Origin: Autumnicola musiva
GTDB taxonomy: Bacteria; Bacteroidota; Bacteroidia; Flavobacteriales; Flavobacteriaceae
Length of the DNA: 64,000 bases
NCBI RefSeq assembly: GCF_031846585.1
Contig: NZ_JAVRHK010000008.1
Location: forward strand, 124,001 to 188,000
Reading direction: 5' to 3'
Both the position numbers and the translations under genes were made by a program. Below are positions 7,046-14,393 of this stretch, piece after piece (positions within the stretch are counted from its first letter, which is position 1; each line of letters begins with the position of its first letter). The notes beneath the pieces are model-generated. The model was not told where the DNA came from, did not search any database, and was given only the letters and a program-made list of their open reading frames with translations.

Positions 7046-8191
7046 ATGAAGAAGGTTTACCTGCATGACGATGCTATTATTTCCCCGCTGGGATTTTCTA
7101 CTGCTGAAAATCTGCAGGCCATAAAAGAAGAATATTCGGGACTTAAGCTTCATCAAAAAAATAGTTTGTCAGCCAAAGAATTTTATGGAGGGATTATAGA
7201 AGAAAAAAAACTGGAAAACTCATTTGATAAAATAGCTGATAATTCTGATTTTACCCGGCTTGAAAAAATGATGATTCTTGCAGTACATGAAATCCTGAAA
7301 AAAAATCCTGATCTGAATTTTAACAATTGCGGACTCGTAATTTCTACCACTAAAGGGAATATAGATTTACTTGAAGCGGAAGGACTGCTGAACAAAAAAG
7401 TTTTTCTAACTGAATTAGCTAAGAGCATAGGTGAGTATTTTGGATTTAAAGCAGAACCCGTTGTTGTCTCCAATGCGTGTATTTCTGGTGGTCTTGCCCT
7501 TATCGTGGGAAAAAATTTGATTACTTCAGGGCAATTTCAAAGAGTGATAGTAGTTGGGGGGGATTTACTTTCAAAATTTGTGCTTTCCGGTTTTAGTTCA
7601 TTCCAGGCCGTGAGCGCAGTTCCCTGCAAACCTTTTTCAAAAAGCAGGAGCGGAATAAGCCTGGGAGAAGCAGCGGCGGCTGTCCTGCTGAATTCAGAAA
7701 GAAAAGAAAAGGATAACATCGCACTTATTGCAGGAAGTTCGGCTAATGATGCCAATCATATTTCCGGGCCATCCCGCACGGGAGAAGGGCTTTTTAAAAC
7801 TATTCAAAAAGTATTAAAGCAATCTGGTCTGCAACCTGAAGATTTAGATTATATTTCTGCTCATGGAACAGCAACTCCTTATAATGATGAGATGGAAGCC
7901 ATTGCCTTATCTCGGTCCGGGTTAAGCCATGTGCCGGTAAATAGCCTTAAAGGGTATTACGGGCATACTCTTGGGGCATCAGCTTTAGTGGAAAGCATTA
8001 TCACCAAGCACTCCCTTCTTAATAATGAACTATACTGCTCTCTTAATTTTGAAGAATCTGGAGTTTCCAAACCTCTCAATATCATCCGTCAATATGAAAA
8101 AGAAGAACTGAGTTTTGCCCTTAAAACTGCTTCGGGCTTTGGAGGATGCAATCTATCTTTAATTTTTGAAAAAGAGAAAAATGGGAGATAA
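7046..8191 (+). CDS. Beta-ketoacyl-ACP synthase (FabF-like, catalytic residues intact)
   Basis: 381 residues of the KAS I/II thiolase fold. The nucleophile is Cys145 in SNACISGG, and the two catalytic histidines are His273 (SAHGTATPYNDEMEA) and His307 (LKGYYGHTLGAS, with the conserved Lys). All three are present, so it should be an active condensing enzyme. It is slightly shorter than typical FabF (about 410). It is one of two complete ketosynthases in the operon. Dimers of an active ketosynthase with a chain-length-factor-like partner are known for aryl-polyene synthases. It overlaps the next gene by 11 bp. Confidence 0.92.
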   Translation: MKKVYLHDDAIISPLGFSTAENLQAIKEEYSGLKLHQKNSLSAKEFYGGIIEEKKLENSFDKIADNSDFTRLEKMMILAVHEILKKNPDLNFNNCGLVISTTKGNIDLLEAEGLLNKKVFLTELAKSIGEYFGFKAEPVVVSNACISGGLALIVGKNLITSGQFQRVIVVGGDLLSKFVLSGFSSFQAVSAVPCKPFSKSRSGISLGEAAAAVLLNSERKEKDNIALIAGSSANDANHISGPSRTGEGLFKTIQKVLKQSGLQPEDLDYISAHGTATPYNDEMEAIALSRSGLSHVPVNSLKGYYGHTLGASALVESIITKHSLLNNELYCSLNFEESGVSKPLNIIRQYEKEELSFALKTASGFGGCNLSLIFEKEKNGR

Positions 8192-8789
8192 GCCGTTTTT
8201 TATAGAAGCTTTAGTAGCAATTAAAAGCAACGTGGTTTACAGGAATGGCGAAGAAATTTTCAGAAGGGACCATATACAGGAACCTGATGCTTTTATAAAA
8301 GAATTCTTCAAAAACCTGAAAGTAAAATATCCGAAATTTCACAAAATGGACGTCCTGAGTAAGCTCGGATTTCTGGCTTCGGAAGTGCTCCTGAAGGATA
8401 AATATGTTTCTCCGGATACTGCTCTTATTTTCTCAAATTCCGCGTCCAGTATGGAAACGGATCGCCAGTACAGGGCTTCTATGGAGGATTTTCCATCGCC
8501 TTCTTTATTTGTTTATACGCTGCCAAATATTGTCCTGGGGGAAATAAGCATCAGGCACCGGTTGCAAAGTGAGAATGCATTTTTTGTATCAGAAAAATTT
8601 AATCCGCATTTAATCCACACTTATACAACCGGATTATTGAAAAATGAGATGTCTCCCGCAGCGGTTTGTGGCTGGCTGGACTTGAAAAATAAAGAATATG
8701 ATGTATTTTTGATCTTGATTTCGGAAAATGGAAAAATTCCTTTTACCGAAGAAAATCTTCAAAAAACCTACTATTTTGACAATGAGTGA
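8181..8789 (+). CDS. Small ketosynthase-like protein lacking a catalytic centre
   Basis: 202 residues from the ATG at 8181, which overlaps the end of the upstream ketosynthase. An upstream TTG in frame at 8166 is less likely. The middle (ALIFSNSASSMETDRQY and SPSLFVYTLPNIVLGEISIRH) resembles the N-terminal half of ketosynthases, but there is no Cys nucleophile and no HGT or GH histidine. Proteins of this kind recur in flexirubin clusters annotated as 3-oxoacyl-ACP synthase. It overlaps the ACP gene by 8 bp, so a structural or ACP-docking partner role is plausible (inference). The intact coupled frame argues against a pseudogene. Confidence 0.8.
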   Translation: MGDKPFFIEALVAIKSNVVYRNGEEIFRRDHIQEPDAFIKEFFKNLKVKYPKFHKMDVLSKLGFLASEVLLKDKYVSPDTALIFSNSASSMETDRQYRASMEDFPSPSLFVYTLPNIVLGEISIRHRLQSENAFFVSEKFNPHLIHTYTTGLLKNEMSPAAVCGWLDLKNKEYDVFLILISENGKIPFTEENLQKTYYFDNE

Positions 8790-9039
8790 TTTGCGCACTG
8801 AGTTAAAAATAAACATAATTGAGCAACTGAATCTTGAAGATGTAAAGGTTCAGGATATTGCAGATGATGAGCCTCTTTTTGGTGACGGGCTGGGACTCGA
8901 TTCCATAGATGCCCTTGAACTAATAGTACTACTTGAGAAGGACTACGGCATTAAACTTACCGAACCACAACAGGGAAAGGAAATTTTTGCTTCGGTAAAC
9001 CGAATGGCAGAATTTATAGAAGAAAATCGCACAATGTAG
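8782..9039 (+). CDS. Acyl carrier protein
   Basis: 85 residues beginning at MSDLRTEL. This start overlaps the preceding stop as ATGAGTGA and excludes a longer upstream start. The phosphopantetheine site is Ser41 in GLGLDSIDALEL, followed by the acidic helix II typical of ACPs. It carries the growing aryl-polyene chain for the neighbouring ketosynthases, reductase and dehydratases. It is the only ACP in the operon, and no phosphopantetheinyl transferase is seen in the window, so activation must be by an enzyme encoded elsewhere. Confidence 0.94.
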   Translation: MSDLRTELKINIIEQLNLEDVKVQDIADDEPLFGDGLGLDSIDALELIVLLEKDYGIKLTEPQQGKEIFASVNRMAEFIEENRTM

Positions 9040-9042
9040 CAA

Positions 9043-10233
9043 ATGGATGCAGGGGTAGCCGTTACCGGAATCGGAATAATTTCTTCCATTGGCAGAGATG
9101 TTGGCGGGAATTATCAAAATTTGATTAACGGGAATTGCGGAATTTCCAAACCCGAAATACTGGAAACTCTTCATAAAGGCATTCCTGTTGGAGAAATAAA
9201 AATTTCTAATACCCAGTTATATGAAATGCTCAGCCTTCCGCATAACAACAGCTATACAAGAGCGGCATTACTGGCAGTTTTAGCCATTAAAGAAGCACTT
9301 TCCGGCGCAGGATTAAATCCGAATGAACATGAAATTGGCCTGATTTCCGGTACCAGTGTTGGCGGGATAGACATGACTGAAAAATTTTTCAATGAGTACG
9401 GTGAAAATTCCGAAAACCTGCGTTATATACAAGCGCAGCATCCGGGTTTTACCACAGGCCAGATAGCAGATTATTTCGTAATAAAGAATTTTGTCACTAC
9501 AATAAGTACGGCCTGTTCCTCGGGAGCTAATGCAATTATGCTCGGCGCGAGAATGATAAAATCGGGGCGTTTAAAAAGGGTTATTGTTGGTGGAAGCGAC
9601 TGTCTTTCTAAATTTACACTGAATGGCTTTAATTCCTTGAAAATTCTTTCTTCGGAAGTTTGCAGGCCTTTTGATAACAGGCGTAACGGACTTAATTTGG
9701 GAGAAGGTGCTGCTTATCTTATTCTCGAAGCTGATGATATATTAGCTGAAAAACCGGTACTGGGGCGGGTGAGTGGCTACGGCAATGCCAATGATGCTTT
9801 TCATCAAACTGCTTCTTCTGAAACCGGGGAGGGCGCTTTTCTTGCAATGAAAAAAGCACTTGAAGTAGCCGGATTGTCTCCTGAAGCTATCTCTTATATC
9901 AATGCCCACGGCACGGCCACAATCAATAATGACCTTTCAGAAAGCCGTGCGCTTAAAAGGATTTTCAAAGACAATATACCCGATTTTAGTTCCACCAAGG
10001 CTTTTACAGGACATACTCTGGCCGCTGCGGGAGCGCTTGAAGCCGTCTATAGTTTGCTTTCCCTTCAAAATAATATGATGTTTAAAAATGCCAATTTTGA
10101 ACATTCTATGGAGGAAACAGCTTTAGTGCCGGTACAGAAAACTTCAGAAAAAGAACTTCAGCATGTGCTTTCCAATTCTTTTGGTTTCGGCGGAAATTGT
10201 ACTTCTTTAATTTTCAGCAGGAATGGAAAATAA
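9043..10233 (+). CDS. Beta-ketoacyl-ACP synthase II-like (second complete ketosynthase)
   Basis: 396 residues, close to FabF length. It has Cys158 in STACSSGANA, His289 in NAHGTATINNDL, Lys/His324 in STKAFTGHTLAAAGALE, and the glycine-rich C-terminus NSFGFGGNCTSLIF. All catalytic residues are intact. It starts 3 bp after the ACP stop and overlaps the degenerate ketosynthase-like gene at 10223 by 11 bp, a layout that suggests a KS-CLF heterodimer as in type II polyketide and aryl-polyene synthases. Confidence 0.93.
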   Translation: MDAGVAVTGIGIISSIGRDVGGNYQNLINGNCGISKPEILETLHKGIPVGEIKISNTQLYEMLSLPHNNSYTRAALLAVLAIKEALSGAGLNPNEHEIGLISGTSVGGIDMTEKFFNEYGENSENLRYIQAQHPGFTTGQIADYFVIKNFVTTISTACSSGANAIMLGARMIKSGRLKRVIVGGSDCLSKFTLNGFNSLKILSSEVCRPFDNRRNGLNLGEGAAYLILEADDILAEKPVLGRVSGYGNANDAFHQTASSETGEGAFLAMKKALEVAGLSPEAISYINAHGTATINNDLSESRALKRIFKDNIPDFSSTKAFTGHTLAAAGALEAVYSLLSLQNNMMFKNANFEHSMEETALVPVQKTSEKELQHVLSNSFGFGGNCTSLIFSRNGK

Positions 10234-11287
10234 TATCTACATCAATGGGATTTGCAGTATTTCGGCCCAGCCTGAAAATGCACCTTTTTCCGAAGCTCCT
10301 TTAGAATATCATGATAGTATTATTACTGCCCTGGCTCCGAATTATAAAGAATACATCCCGCCAATAATGCTGCGCCGAATGTCTAAAGCAGTAAAAATGG
10401 GACTGGTTGCAGCTAAGCGCGCCTTAAAAGAGGCAAATGTAGAAATTCCTGACGCCATTATTACCGGAACGGGAGAAGGCTGTAAACAGGATACCGAAAA
10501 ATTTTTACAAAATATGCTGGATCAGGACGAGGAGCTACTTTCACCTACAGCTTTTATCCAATCCACCCATAATACGGTGGGCGGCCAGATTGCTTTGAAT
10601 TTAAAATGTACGGGATATAATGTAACGTATACACAAAATTCGGCTTCCCTGGAATCGGCTTTTTTGGATGCCCTTCTTTATTTTGCTGAAACCAACCAGG
10701 AAAAGCATATATTGGTAGGAGGGGTAGAGGAAATTGCCAAAAAATCGACACCTTTTTATTACCTGGACGGGCAGCTTAAAAATGAAAATATTTCCAATCT
10801 GGCACTGCTAGCATCTGATTCTCCCGGAACGATAACTTCGGAAGGAGCTCATTTTTTTGCACTGTCTAATAAGCTTTTAGAAAAATCTTATGCGGTCCTC
10901 CGGGACCTTAAAATTATCCATTCTGTTTCAGAAGAATGTCTGACTTCTGAAGTGAGTGATTTTCTCAAAAGCAATCTGCTTAATCCTTCAGATATTGATA
11001 TGTTGATTTTCGGCAACAACGGAGATTCGAGGTTTGACGGTTTTTATCAGAATTTGCAGTTAGGATTATTTAAAGAAACCATTCAGCTGGGCTATAAACA
11101 TTTAACAGGTGATTATAATACGGTTTCAGGGTATGCGGTATCACTTGCGGCGAAAATTCTTAAAGGTGGACAAATTCCTGAAATTTTAAAGCTGAATGCC
11201 GTTAAGGCCACTCTTCCGAAGCATATTTTAATATACAATCAGTACCTTGGGAGCAATCACAGTTTTATTTTGGTAAGCAAAATTTGA
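10223..11287 (+). CDS. Ketosynthase-like chain-length-factor protein (catalytic residues lost)
   Basis: 354 residues with the thiolase-fold outline of a ketosynthase, as in the PF13723 (ketoacyl-synt_2) group. At the nucleophile position the sequence is TQNSASLESA with no cysteine. The HGT motif is replaced by FGNNGDSRFD and the GHT motif by KHLTGDYNTVSGY. This matches the non-catalytic chain-length factor of type II systems. It is translationally coupled to the active ketosynthase upstream, so the pair probably forms the heterodimer that sets polyene length. Confidence 0.87.
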   Translation: MENNIYINGICSISAQPENAPFSEAPLEYHDSIITALAPNYKEYIPPIMLRRMSKAVKMGLVAAKRALKEANVEIPDAIITGTGEGCKQDTEKFLQNMLDQDEELLSPTAFIQSTHNTVGGQIALNLKCTGYNVTYTQNSASLESAFLDALLYFAETNQEKHILVGGVEEIAKKSTPFYYLDGQLKNENISNLALLASDSPGTITSEGAHFFALSNKLLEKSYAVLRDLKIIHSVSEECLTSEVSDFLKSNLLNPSDIDMLIFGNNGDSRFDGFYQNLQLGLFKETIQLGYKHLTGDYNTVSGYAVSLAAKILKGGQIPEILKLNAVKATLPKHILIYNQYLGSNHSFILVSKI

Positions 11288-12054
11288 CCTTCAGGATTAT
11301 AAATACCGTAATAATTCTACTTCTGCTAATCGTAGCGGTTGTTTTACTTTTCAATGATCTTTCTGTGGCGCCGGTTGTGGCTTTTGCCATTATTTACATC
11401 CTATTTTTGCTGGTGGTTTCCACGAATATCCGTTTTAATTTTTTTGTAAAGGCACATCATAATAATCCGGTGGTTTCAGAGAAAAAAATCGCTCTGAGTT
11501 TTGATGACGGGCCGGTAGAGAATACCCTAAGGATTCTGGATATTCTGGATAAATTTCAGGTTAAAACAATTTTTTTCTGTATTGGTAAAAACGTAAAAAA
11601 GCATCCTGAAATCTTACAGGAAATAATTGCGCGTGGCCATATAATTGGCAATCATAGCTATACCCATACCCGGAAAATGGGGTTTCTAAAGGCAGGCCAG
11701 GTATTAGAAGAGATTCGCTCATGTGATGAAATAGTGCATCGGGTAACAGGACTTAAAATGAATTTGTTCCGGCCGCCGTTTGGGGTAATAAATCCAAAAA
11801 CAAAACGGGCCTTAAAAATTACGGGGCATAAAGTAATTGGCTGGCGTGTAAGATCTTATGATGCTATCTTAAATTCTGAAGAAATTATTCTGAAAAGGAT
11901 AAAAAAGAAGCTTAAATCCGGAGATGTGGTTCTTTTGCATGATAATAAGCCGGTAACGGCAGAAGTGTTGGAACAATTGTTGATATATCTGCAGAAGCAC
12001 AATTTCCAGGTTGTGCGGGCAGATAATTTATTTGATATAGATGCGTATACTTAA
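11284..12054 (+). CDS. Membrane-anchored polysaccharide deacetylase (NodB family)
   Basis: 256 residues from a TTG that overlaps the preceding stop as TTGA. No ATG lies nearby. Two hydrophobic segments (about 4-24 and 28-48) precede a NodB domain. The domain has LSFDDGPVENT (metal/catalytic Asp pair), GNHSYTHTRKM (HxxxH metal ligands), LFRPPFGVINP and VLLHDNKP, a complete motif set. It presumably removes an acyl or acetyl group from a sugar at the membrane. NodB proteins recur in flexirubin-type clusters, but their substrate is unknown. Together with the GT2 gene at 13161 it hints at a glycosyl component. Confidence 0.9.
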   Translation: MTFRIINTVIILLLLIVAVVLLFNDLSVAPVVAFAIIYILFLLVVSTNIRFNFFVKAHHNNPVVSEKKIALSFDDGPVENTLRILDILDKFQVKTIFFCIGKNVKKHPEILQEIIARGHIIGNHSYTHTRKMGFLKAGQVLEEIRSCDEIVHRVTGLKMNLFRPPFGVINPKTKRALKITGHKVIGWRVRSYDAILNSEEIILKRIKKKLKSGDVVLLHDNKPVTAEVLEQLLIYLQKHNFQVVRADNLFDIDAYT

Positions 12055-12664
12055 TTTTTTGGTGTTTTTCGTAGCCCTGAACTTGGCAGCACAGGAAAAC
12101 AAACTTAATGAAGCTGAAAAAGAAAAATTTCAGCGGCAGGTGGCTGCACAGGCCAAAGATCTGCAAACCCTGCAGGCAGATTTTGTGCAGACCAAGCATA
12201 TGGAAATGATCACCAAAGATGCCCAAAGTAAAGGGCAAATTTTCTTCCGTTCTCCAAATATTATCAAGTGGCAGTATTCCGAACCTTTTCAATATACTAT
12301 TCTTTACAGGGATGGTAAATTATATATTAATGATGGAGGTGAAAAAAGTATTACAGAGGCTTCCGGCAATAAGCTCTTCGGAAAAATAATAAATATGATT
12401 TCTGAAACTATGAATGGCAAACTGCTGGAAAAAACAGAGAATTTTGAAGTGATTTACTTTTGGGAAAAAACTCAGATTTGTACCAGCCTGCACCCTAAAG
12501 ATGAGGATATTGCTCAAATGTTCAGTGAAATTTTAATACGTTTCAATAATGAACACCTGGTACAATCGGTCAAATTAATTGACGAAGGGGGAGATTCTAC
12601 AGAGATCCGCCTGAAAAATGTTCAACTGAACCAGCCACTGGATGGTTCTGTATTTCAGCATTAA
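12041..12664 (+). CDS. LolA-like outer-membrane lipoprotein carrier protein
   Basis: 207 residues with a signal peptide (about 1-18, ending ALNLAAQ) and a LolA-type body: LQTLQADFVQTKHME, then SKGQIFFRSPNIIKWQYSEPF, and DGKLYINDGG. The family is a half-barrel with a hydrophobic cavity that ferries lipoproteins across the periplasm. Dedicated LolA paralogues are a hallmark of aryl-polyene clusters, where they are thought to chaperone the lipid-like polyene. It overlaps the deacetylase by 14 bp. An 88-bp gap follows, the largest inside the operon. Confidence 0.9.
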   Translation: MRILNFLVFFVALNLAAQENKLNEAEKEKFQRQVAAQAKDLQTLQADFVQTKHMEMITKDAQSKGQIFFRSPNIIKWQYSEPFQYTILYRDGKLYINDGGEKSITEASGNKLFGKIINMISETMNGKLLEKTENFEVIYFWEKTQICTSLHPKDEDIAQMFSEILIRFNNEHLVQSVKLIDEGGDSTEIRLKNVQLNQPLDGSVFQH

Positions 12665-12752
12665 CCTAATTGTTTTTCCTGTCAATATGCCTTTCTAAAG
12701 TCTTATCTGAAAATTCTGCCTATTTTAGTAGAATAAATTAAACAAAAGGCCG

Positions 12753-13112
12753 ATGTTGCTAAAGGATTTCTATTCAGTAATTCAATCTACGAAAGAAGAG
12801 GGGAAAATTATCACACAGATAAGGATCAATAAAGACCATGTCCTTTATAAAGGCCATTTTCCAGATCGTCCTGTTACGCCGGGAGTTGTTTTAATGCATT
12901 TGTTTAAAGAAGAAATGGAGCGGCAAACCGGAAGAAAACTTCAATTTTCCAAAGCTTCAAATGTGAAATTTATGGCTGTGGTAGATCCAAATGTAGATGA
13001 TGTTCTTATCCTCGAACTGGAAACCGAAGAAAACTTTAATGCCTTGAATTTAAAAGGAATAGCTAAACATAATGGATGTGTCGCTTTAAAAATAAATGCC
13101 TCTTATAATTAG
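12753..13112 (+). CDS. FabZ-like 3-hydroxyacyl-ACP dehydratase
   Basis: 119-residue hotdog protein with the canonical FabA/FabZ segment YKGHFPDRPVTPGVVLMHLFKEEME. His35 and the Glu on the following helix are the expected catalytic pair. It is shorter than housekeeping FabZ (about 145) because the N-terminal helix is brief. It most likely dehydrates 3-hydroxyacyl-ACP without isomerisation, leaving the conjugated double bonds of the polyene. It is the second dehydratase of the operon, and unlike the one at 6178 it keeps the standard histidine. Confidence 0.9.
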   Translation: MLLKDFYSVIQSTKEEGKIITQIRINKDHVLYKGHFPDRPVTPGVVLMHLFKEEMERQTGRKLQFSKASNVKFMAVVDPNVDDVLILELETEENFNALNLKGIAKHNGCVALKINASYN

Positions 13113-13126
13113 GAGGGTATTATTCA

Positions 13127-13134
13127 TATTTTTG
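13127..13134 (+). promoter_or_regulatory. Possible internal promoter -7 box (TATTTTTG)
   Basis: TATTTTTG fits TAnnTTTG and lies 26 bp before the glycosyltransferase ATG at 13161, in one of the few real gaps in the operon. No good TTTG -33 box is visible. It could allow separate expression of the export half of the cluster. Confidence 0.3.
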
Positions 13135-13160
13135 TAAAGTATATGGCATTTTGGATTTAA

Positions 13161-14393
13161 ATGATATTTTTGCATTTAAAGCCAAAAATATTGAGTAATT
13201 CGCCAATATACCAATCCAGGTTCAACAATTTCAATTGTTGTGTCTTAATTCCCACTTACAATAACGAGGGTACGCTTGCCAGCGTTCTTCAGGATCTTCT
13301 GCTGTATACCAGTAATCTTATAGTTGTTAATGATGGTTCTACAGATGCTACAAAGGAAGTCCTAAAACAGTTCCCGGACTTAGAAGTTTTGCATTTTGAT
13401 AAAAACTGCGGAAAGGGTGTGGCGCTCAACAGGGGTTTTGAATTTGCTGAAGAATTAGGCTATTCTTATGCAGTTACCATAGATAGTGACGGGCAGCATT
13501 ATCCCGATGATCTTGATGTTTTTCTAAAAGAACTGGAAAGCCGGAAACCGGGAGATCCCGAATTACTTTTAGTTGGAGACCGTAACATGGGGCGGGAAGG
13601 AATTCCAGGAAAAAGTTCTACCGGAAATAAATTTTCAAACTTCTGGTATTTAGTAGTTACCGGTACACAGTTATTCGACACGCAAAGTGGTTACAGGCTT
13701 TACCCGCTTAAAGTGGTGAATGATATAAAGATTTTTACACGAAAATTTGAATTCGAAATCGAAATTATCGTAAAAGCTGCATGGCGAAAAGTAGAAGTAA
13801 AGAATATTCCCATAAAAGTTATTTATGCTGAAAATCGTGTGACTCATTTCAGGCCATTCTGGGATATTACCCGTATTACGCTCTTGTATATGTGGTTTGT
13901 GCTGGTAAGTTTTTTCTACATTCATCCGCGCAATAAATATCAGGATTTCAGGAGAAAGGGTTTTGGCAGGTTTTGGAAAGAGGATATTGTTAAAAGTCAG
14001 GAGCCGCCTCATAAAAAAGCTGCAGCCATTGCATTGGGCGTATTTGTGGGTATTTCTCCGTTTTGGGGACTGCATACCCTGCTGGTTTTTGTTTTTGCAG
14101 CAATTTTCAACTTGAATAAAGTCATTGCTTTTTTATTTTCCAATATCAGCATCCCGCCGCTTATTCCTTTTATTGTCTACGGAAGTTATCAGGTAGGCTC
14201 CCTGCTGTCTGGCAAAGGCTTTAACTGGGAAATAGACCCTGATAACTTTGATAGTTCAGCTGAAGTTTTCCAGGGCCTTTGGCATTATGTGTTGGGAAGT
14301 TTTGCCCTTGCAGGTTTTGCTGCATTACTTATATGGATTGTGTTTTATTTCTTATTTTCGGTTATCAACCCTAAACAGGTTATAAAGCCCTAG
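13161..14393 (+). CDS. Glycosyltransferase family 2 fused to a DUF2062 membrane domain
   Basis: 410 residues. About 25-235 is a GT-A glycosyltransferase (CVLIPTYNNEGTL, VVNDGSTDAT, TIDSDGQHYPDD as the DxD-type motif), resembling dolichyl-phosphate-mannose synthase-type GT2 enzymes. About 280-400 is DUF2062, with the motif AIALGVFVGISPFWGLHTLL and three to four membrane spans. The first 24 residues are poorly conserved in type, so the start is uncertain. It ends one base before the MMPL gene. It probably transfers a sugar to a lipid or to the polyene at the inner membrane (inference). Confidence 0.9.
   Translation: MIFLHLKPKILSNSPIYQSRFNNFNCCVLIPTYNNEGTLASVLQDLLLYTSNLIVVNDGSTDATKEVLKQFPDLEVLHFDKNCGKGVALNRGFEFAEELGYSYAVTIDSDGQHYPDDLDVFLKELESRKPGDPELLLVGDRNMGREGIPGKSSTGNKFSNFWYLVVTGTQLFDTQSGYRLYPLKVVNDIKIFTRKFEFEIEIIVKAAWRKVEVKNIPIKVIYAENRVTHFRPFWDITRITLLYMWFVLVSFFYIHPRNKYQDFRRKGFGRFWKEDIVKSQEPPHKKAAAIALGVFVGISPFWGLHTLLVFVFAAIFNLNKVIAFLFSNISIPPLIPFIVYGSYQVGSLLSGKGFNWEIDPDNFDSSAEVFQGLWHYVLGSFALAGFAALLIWIVFYFLFSVINPKQVIKP

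Noticed and set aside
8166..8180. TTG start five codons upstream for the small ketosynthase-like protein
   Set aside because: The ATG at 8181 gives a normal coupled overlap with the upstream stop. The TTG extension is lysine-rich and lies inside the upstream gene.
8181..8789. Pseudogene remnant of a ketosynthase
   Set aside because: The frame is intact, overlaps both neighbours as coupled genes do, and the same kind of short protein is found in other flexirubin clusters.
13161..14393. GT2 gene as part of a capsule or O-antigen locus
   Set aside because: It is bracketed on both sides by pigment-operon genes with almost no spacing, and no other sugar-pathway genes except the NodB deacetylase are present.
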